Positions 10,295 through 20,077 of a stretch of DNA of 64,000 bases are shown piece by piece (position 1 is the stretch's first letter; the number at the start of each line of letters is the position of its first letter). The notes below the pieces were generated by a model. The model was not told where the DNA came from. It did not search any database and worked only from the letters and a program-made list of their open reading frames with translations. The DNA is taken from positions 179,694 to 243,693 of the forward strand of contig JAQGOL010000040.1 in assembly GCA_028293625.1 (NCBI GenBank), written 5' to 3'. Source of the DNA: Chthoniobacteraceae bacterium. Lineage in GTDB: Bacteria; Verrucomicrobiota; Verrucomicrobiia; Chthoniobacterales; Chthoniobacteraceae. The translations under genes and the position numbers were made by a program.

Positions 10295-11424
10295 GTGGTC
10301 AACACTTCGAGATCCTGTTCGAGTTGATCAAAAAAACCTTTAGGCCAATTATCGATCTGGCCGTTTTGATTAAGTATCGGACTGATCACATGCGGAGTGA
10401 CGTCTCTAGGTGAAGGCCGGCGATTGAAAAAATGAATCTGGACACTTTCCGCGTGAAGGATCTTTTCTTTGACCGCAACCCTGACGCCGTTTAGCACATG
10501 ATCGCTGTGAGATTCGATAATCACCTGACGTCCAGTCGCCGCGACTTGGGCTAAGAATTTTCCAATTAGCGCTTGGGCCGAGGGATGGAGATGAGTTTCA
10601 GGATTTTCTACGACTAGAACCCCGTCTGCCTCAGTGGCCAGCGCTCCGACAACGATTGGCAGCACATATGTCAACCCGAATCCTACATTTTGAGGACGAT
10701 GAAGATTTCCTGCTGCGCTGGTTCGCAAACGAAGAGTGACAAGGTTTGCTCCATCCACACGCTTTACTTCGAGCCCTGCACCCGGAAAAAACGCTCCCAA
10801 CCAAGCTTCCGTTTGACGCAACAAAGTTGGTGGAACATCTAGACGGCACAGCTCCTCAGCCACCGTTGATTCCCGGCGCTGGTAAAGTAGCCAAGCTGTA
10901 AATTCTCCACGCGGCCCCAAATGACATGAATTTTCTTCGGGTCCGGTATCTGCACCATACGTCTCCCGTGGCCCCATCCGTTCAGTGGGCACATGTAGCA
11001 ATCGCGAAAGCTGCCCCCAGGGCTCACGATCATCCTCCGGCCAAGTTTTAACCGGATTCTCCAAAGTTCCGTCGCTCTCCAACATGCTTTCAACTTGAGT
11101 CACTAAGGCATCCCGGACTTCCGTCAAGCACTTGACATTGAGGCGTCGCCCTCCGGCGCTAAAGCCAATTGAAAAGTATCCTCGCGCGGTTCGCTCATCC
11201 ATGACATCGCCTACCGTGCCTAAATCCACGTCGATGCCATTGAGGCACACGCTGACCTGACCGGGAAAGCGCATAGCCGAACGCGACTGTTTGAGCAATA
11301 GCAGCGCCTGAATGACGCTAGATTTGCCTCCAGCATTAAAACCAGTCAACAGAGTCAGGGGCTTAAGGGGCAGGTCGAGCTCCTCAAAGCATTTGAAATG
11401 ACGCAAATGAATAAAATCGATCAT
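10285..11424 (-). CDS. AAA family ATPase (SMC/RecF-like, DUF3696-type)
   Basis: MIDFIHLRHFKCFEELDLPLKPLTLLTGFNAGGKSSVIQALLLLKQSR (Walker A), GFGLTYVLPIVVGAL, GVLVVENPETHLHPSAQ (Walker B), IIESHSDHVLNGVRVAV. Confidence 0.85.
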   Translation of the reverse strand: MIDFIHLRHFKCFEELDLPLKPLTLLTGFNAGGKSSVIQALLLLKQSRSAMRFPGQVSVCLNGIDVDLGTVGDVMDERTARGYFSIGFSAGGRRLNVKCLTEVRDALVTQVESMLESDGTLENPVKTWPEDDREPWGQLSRLLHVPTERMGPRETYGADTGPEENSCHLGPRGEFTAWLLYQRRESTVAEELCRLDVPPTLLRQTEAWLGAFFPGAGLEVKRVDGANLVTLRLRTSAAGNLHRPQNVGFGLTYVLPIVVGALATEADGVLVVENPETHLHPSAQALIGKFLAQVAATGRQVIIESHSDHVLNGVRVAVKEKILHAESVQIHFFNRRPSPRDVTPHVISPILNQNGQIDNWPKGFFDQLEQDLEVLTTWD

Positions 11425-12509
11425 AAGAGTAAAGGCAGAAGAAGAGTCTCCGCCATTTCGAATCGCGTTCTCACCATTCGCACCGAGTTAGTAGAGCGGC
11501 TGATTGCCAGATCAAAACCCGGGTCTTGGATGAGCGATCGAATAGCCGTAACGATTTCCCGATTCCGCTGTTTTACCAAGGTCTCAGAGGCGCACGCGAA
11601 TACCACAGAAAGTACATCAAATAGCGCGACGTTGAGCACGCTTCGGGACTCGGGCGTTATGAGAGATTTCCTGAAGGCATGAGCTCCCTGAACCGACAAA
11701 TTGAGCTTCATCGATTTAAGAAAGTTCGCCGTCAAACTGACTAAATCGCAACCTTTGTTCATTTGTGAGAGTGTCTTTCCAAGAAAATCGTCCATCTCCC
11801 CAGCGTAGTTTTGCCAGCCATTGAGCTGAAAGGCAGCGAAGCGGTTAATACACTCCCGGTCACGCATCGTTTTGGAGTTCAAACTCCGCCCAGTTGCCTC
11901 CAGAAACTCCTCTGTGCATGCTACGGCGTCTAACCAGTGCGTTGCTTGGCCTGTGAATAAGCCATTCCGCATCTGCTGTCGAGTCAACGGCACACCGCTA
12001 TTGACTCGCTCAAAAATCTCATATTTGGCCGATTCCGGAACTTGACTGTCGATAAGATAAAGTTGCAAGGGAGTGTCCTCGATCCGATTCTGAAGCGCTG
12101 GAGGTAGGTCGCGGAATTTTCTACCATTCAGATCGTCGGAAAACCCCAACCCTTTTAGCTTAAAGTCGTTATTCAGAAATCGGTGGAAGGTAGTCAGCCT
12201 TTGAAGACCATCAACCACAACGATTTTCCCATCCAATGTTTCGGCCAGATAAAAGACAGGCAGCGGAATCCGCAGCAGCGCCGACTCGATGAGCTTACTC
12301 TGGCGTTCTTGATCCCATACAAAATCCCGTTGAAAATCCGGGTCCATCACATACTGCTTGGATTTAATCCGCCGATCTACCTCGAAGACGCTACGTGTTT
12401 CAGAGCGAATCATAATGCTCTCGATCGGAAAACCGCCAAGGCGCAGCGATTGTTCCTCGTATCCGTCCACGTCAGGCTTTTTTATACTGATTTCAGGTTC
12501 AATGGACAT
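11421..12509 (-). CDS. DUF262 (ParB/GmrS-like) domain protein
   Basis: YVMDPDFQRDFVWDQERQSKLIESALLRIPLPVFYLAETLDGKIVVVDGLQRLTTFHRFL is a DUF262 signature; 4-bp overlap with the ATPase gene. Confidence 0.85.
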   Translation of the reverse strand: MSIEPEISIKKPDVDGYEEQSLRLGGFPIESIMIRSETRSVFEVDRRIKSKQYVMDPDFQRDFVWDQERQSKLIESALLRIPLPVFYLAETLDGKIVVVDGLQRLTTFHRFLNNDFKLKGLGFSDDLNGRKFRDLPPALQNRIEDTPLQLYLIDSQVPESAKYEIFERVNSGVPLTRQQMRNGLFTGQATHWLDAVACTEEFLEATGRSLNSKTMRDRECINRFAAFQLNGWQNYAGEMDDFLGKTLSQMNKGCDLVSLTANFLKSMKLNLSVQGAHAFRKSLITPESRSVLNVALFDVLSVVFACASETLVKQRNREIVTAIRSLIQDPGFDLAISRSTNSVRMVRTRFEMAETLLLPLLL

Positions 12510-12929
12510 TCACAGTAGACGGGTTCTGCCAGTTAATAGCTCTTGTAATATCCTTGACTTTAAATCGTGGGTAATAGCCGGACGCTGAGAGCTTGTAAAG
12601 TGAATGTAAATCTGCAATCAAGCCGTTTTGCTATCGAAAAATCGACGATCATCGACTCGATAAGCGTTCATGCTCATGGCGATGAAATCAAGTTTCTATC
12701 GACAAAACGGACGTGTTGGACGTCATCGTCGAATCCCTCTGCCGCCAGGAAATTGGATGAAGCAAAGAGCAAAAGCGTCTCACTCTGTGTAGCCTGCACT
12801 TCAAGCGCTGGCACATTGAGTGAGCCGGCACACCCGATATCTGTTTGAATGTCGTCCGTATTTGAGATTCGTGCCGACGATTCCTTGTTCAGATCAGGAA
12901 CCGGTTCGTAAAACTCACAATCCCAACGT

Positions 12930-13060
12930 AAAATCCAGGAAAGTCTGTGATAAATCCGCCGCTCTGAGGGTTGCTTCGCCACGCAGCAGATAAATTCATA
13001 CGGCGCGCGGCGCGTTTTTAACCCGCGTGCGTTTTCAGATGGCTCCAGGGCTGGAGCAAC
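12930..13060 (+). repeat. ~125-bp dispersed repeat, copy A
   Basis: Shares TGTGATAA...TCTGAGGG...CGCCACRCAGCAGAYAAATTCATRCGGCGCGCGGCG...GCTCCAG..CTGGAGCA with copy B. Confidence 0.8.
13042..13057. promoter_or_regulatory. GCTCCAGGGCTGGAGC palindrome, 33 nt upstream of GTG start at 13091
   Basis: Direct reading. Confidence 0.65.
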
Positions 13061-13090
13061 ATTTGGCCGAACACGGTTTAATGTCGCCGA

Positions 13091-14152
13091 GTGGATGATG
13101 AACAAGAGGAATTGCCCTTTGTAGATTGTGAAAAAGCGGTTCAGCGAACGCTGCGAAAACGAGGACGGCGAACGGGAGGCGAGGCAACTTGCCGGAGACG
13201 ACTCCGAGGCTGGCTGAGGAGTGTGGCAGACAGGGCGCCAATCTGGGGTGATGTGGATCTGAAAGCGTTCTGCCGGAAAACCGGTTATTCCCGGGAACAC
13301 GCTACCCGGGAATTGTCGCGGATCAGGAATGAAGAGGGAGCAGAATTCGCGTTTGAAACCAAACAACGCTGCACAGGTCGGCGTCGACGGAAACGTTGGG
13401 GCGTGATGGTTAGCCGGCCGGGGAAACTCCGGTTCGATCAGCACTCGCTCTTTTACGACAAAGACGGCGACTACCTTCACACCTATACGACACTGGGGGC
13501 CGGCAAGGTGAAGATTGCGGCCGCAATTCCGCTCCAGTCTGGGAGCAGCGAGGAGCCTCGCAAGGTTCACGATCCCGGAGTGAAACCTGCGAAAGACTGT
13601 GATAATTCCACCAAGTCTGAGGGCGGCTCCGCCACACAGCAGACAAATTCATGCGGCGCGCGGCGCCGTTTTAACTCACGTGCGTCTACATATGGCTCCA
13701 GAACTGGAGCAGACAACATCCAACAGCTGCGGCGAAAGGCGTTTGTCCTGCTCGCCTCCCTCGAACAACTCCACTGGGATAACTGCAAGGTGCTCTTCAA
13801 TCGCCGGACAGCCTTCTCGTTCCTCTTCCTGGCGCTCCAGGACGGACACGAAGTGACACGAATCCTCGGCGCTTACGAGAAGGCGCTGGTGCAATGTCAC
13901 GCGTTTGCATGCGATCGGGCGGCATCACGCGGCGAAGTCTGCTTTTTCAATCTCTCCTCGACCGTGAGCAAAGCGCGAAAGGAGCTGGCACGAGATGGTT
14001 TGAACCGGAGTGAACGGGTGAAAAAATGGTATCAACGGAGAAAGGAGCAGCAGCAACCCGCACCCGCACCGGCTGAGAATAAAGCGGTGAACGCGATGAC
14101 TGCGGAAGAATTGCATCGCGCAATGGCACAGTCCATGGGGCTGTCGCCCTGA
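13091..14152 (+). CDS. Hypothetical mobile-element protein, GTG start
   Basis: 353-aa ORF; basic/charged; preceded at 33 nt by the GCTCCA palindrome; carries an in-frame copy of a dispersed repeat. Confidence 0.6.
   Translation: MDDEQEELPFVDCEKAVQRTLRKRGRRTGGEATCRRRLRGWLRSVADRAPIWGDVDLKAFCRKTGYSREHATRELSRIRNEEGAEFAFETKQRCTGRRRRKRWGVMVSRPGKLRFDQHSLFYDKDGDYLHTYTTLGAGKVKIAAAIPLQSGSSEEPRKVHDPGVKPAKDCDNSTKSEGGSATQQTNSCGARRRFNSRASTYGSRTGADNIQQLRRKAFVLLASLEQLHWDNCKVLFNRRTAFSFLFLALQDGHEVTRILGAYEKALVQCHAFACDRAASRGEVCFFNLSSTVSKARKELARDGLNRSERVKKWYQRRKEQQQPAPAPAENKAVNAMTAEELHRAMAQSMGLSP
13585..13713 (+). repeat. ~125-bp dispersed repeat, copy B (inside CDS 13091-14152)
   Basis: See copy A; reading frame stays open through it. 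Confidence 0.8.
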
Positions 14153-14309
14153 GTCAGGCTTGTCGTTGGAGAGAGGATTCCAGAGCTATGACGGGGTAAG
14201 CTCGTTTCGAAAAACACACGCTTTCGCGTGAACTCGTTCCGGTTCATTTCCAGCCGGCACACCCTGCATTGCTGGCTCTTCCAAGCGGCCGATTGGCCGC
14301 GGCGATGGG

Positions 14310-14880
14310 TCAGATCAATTCCGCCAAAGGGCGAAGCTGCGAAACGGTAAGCGGTAATCCCTGCTTCTCCAGAATATCCAGGAGATCTTCGGCAGTGCGG
14401 GGCGGGTTCCTGAGGGTGGCATGCTGGTTTTTCAAGGCGCGGCAAACCGCACTCCAGTCGACAGTCATGAGATGGCTGATGAACTCGTCGGGATGTTGAG
14501 CTTCCACGCCCAATTCCGCCAGGATCTCGTGCGGAAAGTCTTTCTCGTTGAAGGTAACAATCACTTCCACATGGCCACAAATAGCCGCCGCCAGTACATG
14601 ACGCTCGTCCGGATCTGGCAGAGAGAGACAATCCACCAGTTTCATGTGACCTGTGACGAGGCAATCGGGAACAGCCCGATCCATGAGTTCCCGCGTGCGT
14701 TGGAGCTGCTCCGGTTTTAGGTCCGGACGATTGACGAGGAGATTTCGTATTCACTCGGCGTGGATCTCATTGCTCCAACGTGCGCGGAAAAGGCCCAGGC
14801 AGGACAGGTTAGCAGGAAGTCGCGCAACGGCGCCGGGTAGAGCACACAGGCATCGAACAACGCGGTAAAATTGGCCATGC
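14310..14880 (-). pseudogene. PIN-domain toxin, disrupted
   Basis: Fragments in different frames: MANFTALFDACVLYPAPLRDFLL, LSCLGLFRARWSNEIHAE*IRNLLVNRPDLKPEQLQRTRELMD (in-frame TGA), then MDRAVPDCLVTGHMKLVDCLSLPDPDERHVLAAAICGHVEVIVTFNEKDFP. Confidence 0.7.
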
Positions 14881-14889
14881 GCGGAAAGC

Positions 14890-15483
14890 CTAATAGCCCA
14901 TGCCGAACTGCTGAGCCTCGGCAGCCAGCTGTTCGAGCGCCTCGCGACTCTCGCCTTTGAATTTCTCCAGATAGGCCATGAGATGCTCAAACTTCACCCG
15001 CCGCCGACTACCTACGCGGTGGTACGGAATCGTGCCTGCTTCAAGGAGCTTCACGAAATAAGGCCGAGAAACGCGAAGAAGGTCGGCGGCTTGTTGCGTG
15101 GTGAGTTCGTGGTGCGTAGGCACGAGGGTCACTGCGTTGCCCTGTGCCATCTGATTGAGGACTTCAAGGAAGAGACGAAAGGCAGCTTCGGGCACTTCGA
15201 CCGGCTGAGCGGCCTTGTCGTCGGGAAGAAGGCGCAGGGATTGGCTCCCCCGAGCAGTTGCAGTCATGGCGGCAAAAAGCCGGGCCGCTTCACGGGCTTG
15301 CCGGGCTTGCTCCATATTAGGAGGAGGCAGAGGAGATGGATTGGCGATTTTCATGACGGAAAAGGTTATGGATTTTCCGAAACAAACGAAACGAAAGAAT
15401 TGAACGAAATAAAGTGAAAGAGTCGCGGTGGCTCGCTTCTCAATCATTAAATCCTCGAAACCATGCTCGACCCGGTTTCTCAC
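14890..15483 (-). CDS. Excisionase-type (HTH_17) DNA-binding antitoxin
   Basis: ELTTQQAADLLRVSRPYFVKLLEAGTIPYHRVGSRRRVKFEHLMAYLEK; directly upstream of PIN remnant. True start probably the internal MKIANPSPLPPP. Confidence 0.75.
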   Translation of the reverse strand: MRNRVEHGFEDLMIEKRATATLSLYFVQFFRFVCFGKSITFSVMKIANPSPLPPPNMEQARQAREAARLFAAMTATARGSQSLRLLPDDKAAQPVEVPEAAFRLFLEVLNQMAQGNAVTLVPTHHELTTQQAADLLRVSRPYFVKLLEAGTIPYHRVGSRRRVKFEHLMAYLEKFKGESREALEQLAAEAQQFGMGY

Positions 15484-15733
15484 CGGAAGCGTCCATTACC
15501 ACGATGACGTGGCTTTCCGTGGGATGCTGCATCCGTCTCGGTAGTTCAACTTCTTCGATTCGCTCCGAAAAACGCTGGGCGTGCCCTGGTGGCGCGAAAA
15601 AGTTCCGGACGAACACGTTGGCAATGCCAAACGCCACAAATACTGAGACCTACCGAACAAAACGCTTAACGGCAGTGCAGCAAACAGTCCCGGGTTCGAT
15701 GCGACACTTCCCGATGTGAACCTCGACACTTAT

Positions 15734-16052
15734 GAGCGGGCACGGCGGATGCGTTTGGGCAGGCGTTCCTCGTCCAGGCTTAAGCCCAGCGCATCGGTCG
15801 CCGGCTCCGCGAGATTGGCGAGACGGTCGGCAACTGGAGAATGAATGCGGCGGTCGCCAGCGTGCCGATAGCCACGGTCTGGTCACCCCGCTCCATCCGC
15901 CAAAGTGTATCGCGACTCACGAAAAGACGTGCAGCCATGTCCGCGGTGGAAATGTTCCGTTTCCTCCGTGCAATCGCGAGATCGCGGCCCAGTTTGCGGA
16001 GCGCATAGGCGGCTGCCAATGGAATCGATGAAACCTGCGGCATGGAACTCAA
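15734..16052 (-). pseudogene. XRE-family HTH (HipB-like), frameshifted C-terminus
   Basis: ALRKLGRDLAIARRKRNISTADMAARLFVSRDTLWRMERGDQTVAIGTLATAAFIL is intact; the expected tail DRLANLAEPATDALGLSLDEERLPKRIRRARS lies in another frame. Confidence 0.6.
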
Positions 16053-16193
16053 CGTCTGATTTATAAGACCAAATGTCGATTTATGTCTGCTATGGCGGAT
16101 ATTACATGAGCAACTTGACGTTCATCGCGCAGCCAGACGCAGGTGAGCCGAGTGTGCTGGGCGATTTCGCAGCTGAACGCTTCCACCAAACGG

Positions 16194-16565
16194 TCAACGA
16201 CCTCCCTCTCCCGCCGGAGTAACCTGGATAGCGGTTATTGAGGCGCCATCCGATCCACGGCTCGACTGGTAGCGGGCAGGAGCCGGTGTTACCCATGCAA
16301 CCGCCAGATCCTGTAACGCCAGTGCCAGCTCAGCCAGGTTGTCTCCGTTCAGCATGACGTCATGGCTGAAAAACGAAATCAGCAGCGCCTCGCCCACATC
16401 GGTGCGCGAAAGGTGCGCCACGGCAAACTGCTGGTAAGGCAGAAGGAAGAACTCGCCGGATGGGAGCTCCACGCAAAGCGCGGCGCGGTTTCGTTCACGG
16501 CGCCAGCAGGCATTGCCGGCAGATTGTGTGGCATTGGAATCGCGGGAGGCGTGTTTGAGGCTCAT
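16194..16565 (-). CDS. Hypothetical protein downstream of relaxase
   Basis: 123-aa ORF overlapping the relaxase stop by 4 bp. Confidence 0.6.
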   Translation of the reverse strand: MSLKHASRDSNATQSAGNACWRRERNRAALCVELPSGEFFLLPYQQFAVAHLSRTDVGEALLISFFSHDVMLNGDNLAELALALQDLAVAWVTPAPARYQSSRGSDGASITAIQVTPAGEGGR

Positions 16566-19342
16566 GGTGTGATGCTTTGTTGATGGGCGTCGGCCCGGTG
16601 AAAGCCTTTGGCCAAAAGCCGGGAAACGATCCTGGCGAAAGCGCGTCCACGGCCGAGGCTTCGCAGATATTGCAAAGTCGGAATTGCCTGGCGGGTAAGA
16701 TTCATCTCAATCGCCAACGGCCGGTCACCGCTGCGCACGATGCTTTCCCTAAGTTGAGCCTTGTCCGGCGTAAAGATTCGCACGCTTTTACGGCCGCGCG
16801 ACACGCTCACATACCATTGCTGCGCGTTAGTAGCGGCGCGACTTCCCGCATCGGCCAGGAGCACATGATCCACGGTCTTTCCTTGCGAACCGTAAGACGT
16901 GACCGCGTAACCGCGGACAAATTGCCTGTAACTCGCCGGCAACCGGCGCCCGTCCTTCAGCTTGATTCCCCCGCCCTTCTCTACTTTGGCGACAGTCACG
17001 ATCTCGCCATTCGCGAACTTTGCTCCATCCGTGCCCGTGGCATTGGCTTTGAGCTGCAGGCTATCACCGCGGCTCAATAAGAGCGGACGTGGACGGCAGA
17101 TCGTCACCGCATCGAGCTGCTCAGGTTTGATTAACTGCACCTTGCCCGCGCTGGTCTCCACCACTGGACCCGCACCGGTCAGCATATAGAGTTTGCCGGT
17201 ATCCCCTTTCCCGCCATTCCCGAACCGACGATTGAATACAATGACGTGGTCTTCAGGATAAAACCGCTGATCGCACTTCTGAGAGCTGGTCAGATCAAGC
17301 CGCTTCAACGCGGTTACTTCCTTCTCGTCCTTTGACAGTAATCCCCGCTCACGCATGCCGGCGCGGATCTTGTCATTGAGCGGATTGATCGACGCCCAGG
17401 TTTGCGAAACCACCAGCACCGATTGCTTCTTCACGGCCATTTCCACATACGCATCGGCCAACTCCGATTCGGTCGACTCCGGTGCGCACTGCCGGATTGC
17501 GCCGTTCTTATCGAGTCGGTCGAATGACGTGGCAAGATCCCCGTCTGCGATCTCTTTGACCGCCTGCCGGTATTCGCGAATCCGCTCCTTTTCTTGCGCA
17601 TTCGCGGCGCTTTCCGGATCCTGGCGGCGGATCGTGTTCAACTCCGCGGGACGTAATCCCGAATAACGCTCGATGGCTCGCAACGCATCGGAGGGTTCTA
17701 CAGGGCCATGCTGACGGGTGTCGCCGGAAAGGATGACTCGGCCGTCATTCGCACCCGCCGCTTTCAATAGAGACATCATTTGCCCGGCCCCGATTTGGCC
17801 CGCTTCATCTACGATCAACACCGCGCCTTTCGGCAATGACCCGCTTTCAATAAACTGCGCCACGGTCGAAGCGTGCCGCAGCCCATCCTTTTGTAGATCG
17901 ATCACCTGCTGCCGTTGCGGCGCCAGAATCACCGAGACAAGACCGGCAGCCTCGATTGCTTCCTGCACTCGGCGCAGGACGTAGCTCTTACCCGTTCCGG
18001 CACCACCGCGGAAAAGCGTTACAAAATCGCGTGACGCGAGAATTCGATCCAAGGCCCGTTGTTGATCCTCGGCCAGCGAGGAATCCAGTGGCGGAAGTTC
18101 AGGCAACATTGGTTTACATGCACGGACCCCGGTTTTGGCGATCTGCAGGATTTCCCATTCACGAGCCATCACATCGCGCCGGGTGATCCGTCCCCGCTCA
18201 TCCCGGATATAAGGGCGGCGGGCTGTCTCCTGTTGAATGTCGGCAACCGAAAGCGAAGATCCGCGCGCAAACTCCAGTGCATACCGCCAGAGTTCATGTT
18301 CGGCAACAACCGAGCGCCGCTCGAACAAATGGTCTTCCGCCCACGAGACAGCATTCTCCGCCCTTGGGTGCTGCGGGGAGTCGGGAAACTGGGGATTACG
18401 AGGAATCGACAGAGACTCCCGCTCCACAGGCGTGAGTTGGCTATCCCACAATGCTCGAAGTCGATCTGACGAAACCGTGTTCGATTTCCAGGCTCGCGTC
18501 TTATAGGCCATACGCTCCCGGATCTCAGCGACGTTGCCACTCGATTTCTCCGGATGCGCCGCAAGCAACTCCCGGGTTTTTTCATCGATCTGCTGATGCC
18601 GTTTGGAAAACCGATCACATAGTTCCCGGCTGACTCCCCGGATTTGGAAGTCTCCGCGAGCTGAGTTTTCAATGTCATAACCGAATCGCCACAGTTCCCT
18701 GGCGAGCTCATGATAGTACACATTCTCGACGAACTTCTGCGCGGACAACATGTCGTAGTTGTGGAGCGCTTTCCATCGCGCCTCAACGGAATCATGCGTG
18801 GCATTGAAAACGACGCAGTGCGTGTGGAGATGCGGATCGAGCGCACGCGAAGTATCGTGATCAAAGAGTGCGGCAACGATGTTACCCGTGCGCCGGTCAT
18901 TGACGGCCCCGCCCATGCGAACCCGGGTGGCGGCGAACGCCTCAAGCTCATGCATCGCGATCTTGACTGCCACCCGATGTGCCTCAACAAGCCTTGCATC
19001 GCCCACAAAAAGCGCGGCAATGGACACCGACTTTGGTGGCGAAAATGTGAAATCGTAGAAGATCCGGCGATTAATACAGGATTCGTCGCCGGAATCAGCC
19101 TGGTCGCGGCTTCGTCTCATCCGCTGTGTGAGCCGTTGGCCCGTGGCAGGGTTCACGTTTTCGCATAGTGCCAGGAAATCCTCTTTACTCACTACACCAC
19201 GCAATCCGAGTGACTCCGCGCCGTGTCCAAGCCATTCTCCAGTGACGCGGTTGTCTTCTCCGTAATACTCACCAATCGCAATGTGCTCTTCGAAGTAAGC
19301 GCGCGCATTCTTCAGATTCGTCTGAGTCTTGGGCGATAACAT
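16562..19342 (-). CDS. MobF-family conjugative relaxase/helicase (TrwC/TraI-like)
   Basis: MLSPKTQTNLKNARAYFEEHIAIGEYYGEDNRVTGEWLGHGAESLGL, FDHDTSRALDPHLHTHCVVFNAT (three-His motif), RecD-like LFRGGAGTGKSYVLRRVQEA and YAVTSYGSQGKTVDHVLL. ORF track start 19405 is probably an over-extension. Confidence 0.92.
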   Translation of the reverse strand: MLSPKTQTNLKNARAYFEEHIAIGEYYGEDNRVTGEWLGHGAESLGLRGVVSKEDFLALCENVNPATGQRLTQRMRRSRDQADSGDESCINRRIFYDFTFSPPKSVSIAALFVGDARLVEAHRVAVKIAMHELEAFAATRVRMGGAVNDRRTGNIVAALFDHDTSRALDPHLHTHCVVFNATHDSVEARWKALHNYDMLSAQKFVENVYYHELARELWRFGYDIENSARGDFQIRGVSRELCDRFSKRHQQIDEKTRELLAAHPEKSSGNVAEIRERMAYKTRAWKSNTVSSDRLRALWDSQLTPVERESLSIPRNPQFPDSPQHPRAENAVSWAEDHLFERRSVVAEHELWRYALEFARGSSLSVADIQQETARRPYIRDERGRITRRDVMAREWEILQIAKTGVRACKPMLPELPPLDSSLAEDQQRALDRILASRDFVTLFRGGAGTGKSYVLRRVQEAIEAAGLVSVILAPQRQQVIDLQKDGLRHASTVAQFIESGSLPKGAVLIVDEAGQIGAGQMMSLLKAAGANDGRVILSGDTRQHGPVEPSDALRAIERYSGLRPAELNTIRRQDPESAANAQEKERIREYRQAVKEIADGDLATSFDRLDKNGAIRQCAPESTESELADAYVEMAVKKQSVLVVSQTWASINPLNDKIRAGMRERGLLSKDEKEVTALKRLDLTSSQKCDQRFYPEDHVIVFNRRFGNGGKGDTGKLYMLTGAGPVVETSAGKVQLIKPEQLDAVTICRPRPLLLSRGDSLQLKANATGTDGAKFANGEIVTVAKVEKGGGIKLKDGRRLPASYRQFVRGYAVTSYGSQGKTVDHVLLADAGSRAATNAQQWYVSVSRGRKSVRIFTPDKAQLRESIVRSGDRPLAIEMNLTRQAIPTLQYLRSLGRGRAFARIVSRLLAKGFHRADAHQQSITP

Positions 19343-19377
19343 TGACCGAGCTTCTACGCGAACTATTCGAAAATGTT

Positions 19378-19393
19378 GCTCCAAGGCTGGAGC
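19378..19393. promoter_or_regulatory. GCTCCAAGGCTGGAGC palindrome, 35 nt upstream of relaxase ATG
   Basis: Direct reading; one of six copies in window. Confidence 0.7.
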
Positions 19394-19576
19394 TACTTCG
19401 CCCATGGATCTCTGCGATGAATGAACTATGAAACGCAGAGTAGAGCGGCAACACCGCGGTGAGTTGAAAATAAGGAAGGGCCGGAAGCTACCGAGGAAAC
19501 ATTGTAATAGATTGGACGCCCTACCTCCATCTTCGATGGAAAACTTACTTCCGAATCAATCGCGGCGCCATGCGAC

Positions 19577-20062
19577 ATGAGCACGCCAGACGCTCACGCC
19601 GAGCTGAAACAGAAGCTCGCGGACATCGTCCGAGCATTCGAACCAGTCGGTCCGACACGTTATGCGAAGCTCTTGCCGATCAAAGAGATGATCGCTGAAC
19701 TACGCCGCAAAGGAGCCGGATACGGTGTAATCCGAAACATTCTCGCTTCAGTCGGTGTAAGTGTTGCGATTGACACGCTTGGCCGTTTTTGCCGGGAAGA
19801 AATCGAAAAACGCGAACCGCGCCCGCTCCGTTCAGACCGGCAATCACGCCAGGCAAAACGACCGACAACCATGCCGCGTCCGGCGATTCCAGGCTCCTCT
19901 GCGTCAAGTCGTGACGCTTCCGTCGAGGCCGCATCCGACAACCCGTCACCGGCTTCATCCCCTGCTATGGCAACGCACCCAGCATCGGCTTCATCGCCGG
20001 AACCGGCATCCCAACCCACAGGCGGCCGTGGCCCACGCATCGCGGATGCAAGCAAACTCTGA
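19577..20062 (+). CDS. Hypothetical conjugation accessory protein
   Basis: 161 aa, TraC/TraD-like N-terminal helical segment and Pro/Ser/Ala-rich tail; first gene divergent from the relaxase. Confidence 0.55.
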   Translation: MSTPDAHAELKQKLADIVRAFEPVGPTRYAKLLPIKEMIAELRRKGAGYGVIRNILASVGVSVAIDTLGRFCREEIEKREPRPLRSDRQSRQAKRPTTMPRPAIPGSSASSRDASVEAASDNPSPASSPAMATHPASASSPEPASQPTGGRGPRIADASKL

Positions 20063-20077
20063 TTACCGAATCATTCC

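Noticed and set aside
12674-13570. 298-aa minus-strand ORF
   Set aside because: Overlaps the better-supported 13091 gene and its upstream repeat; its repeated peptide (GLKTRRAPYEFICCVA) is just the reverse translation of the dispersed repeat.
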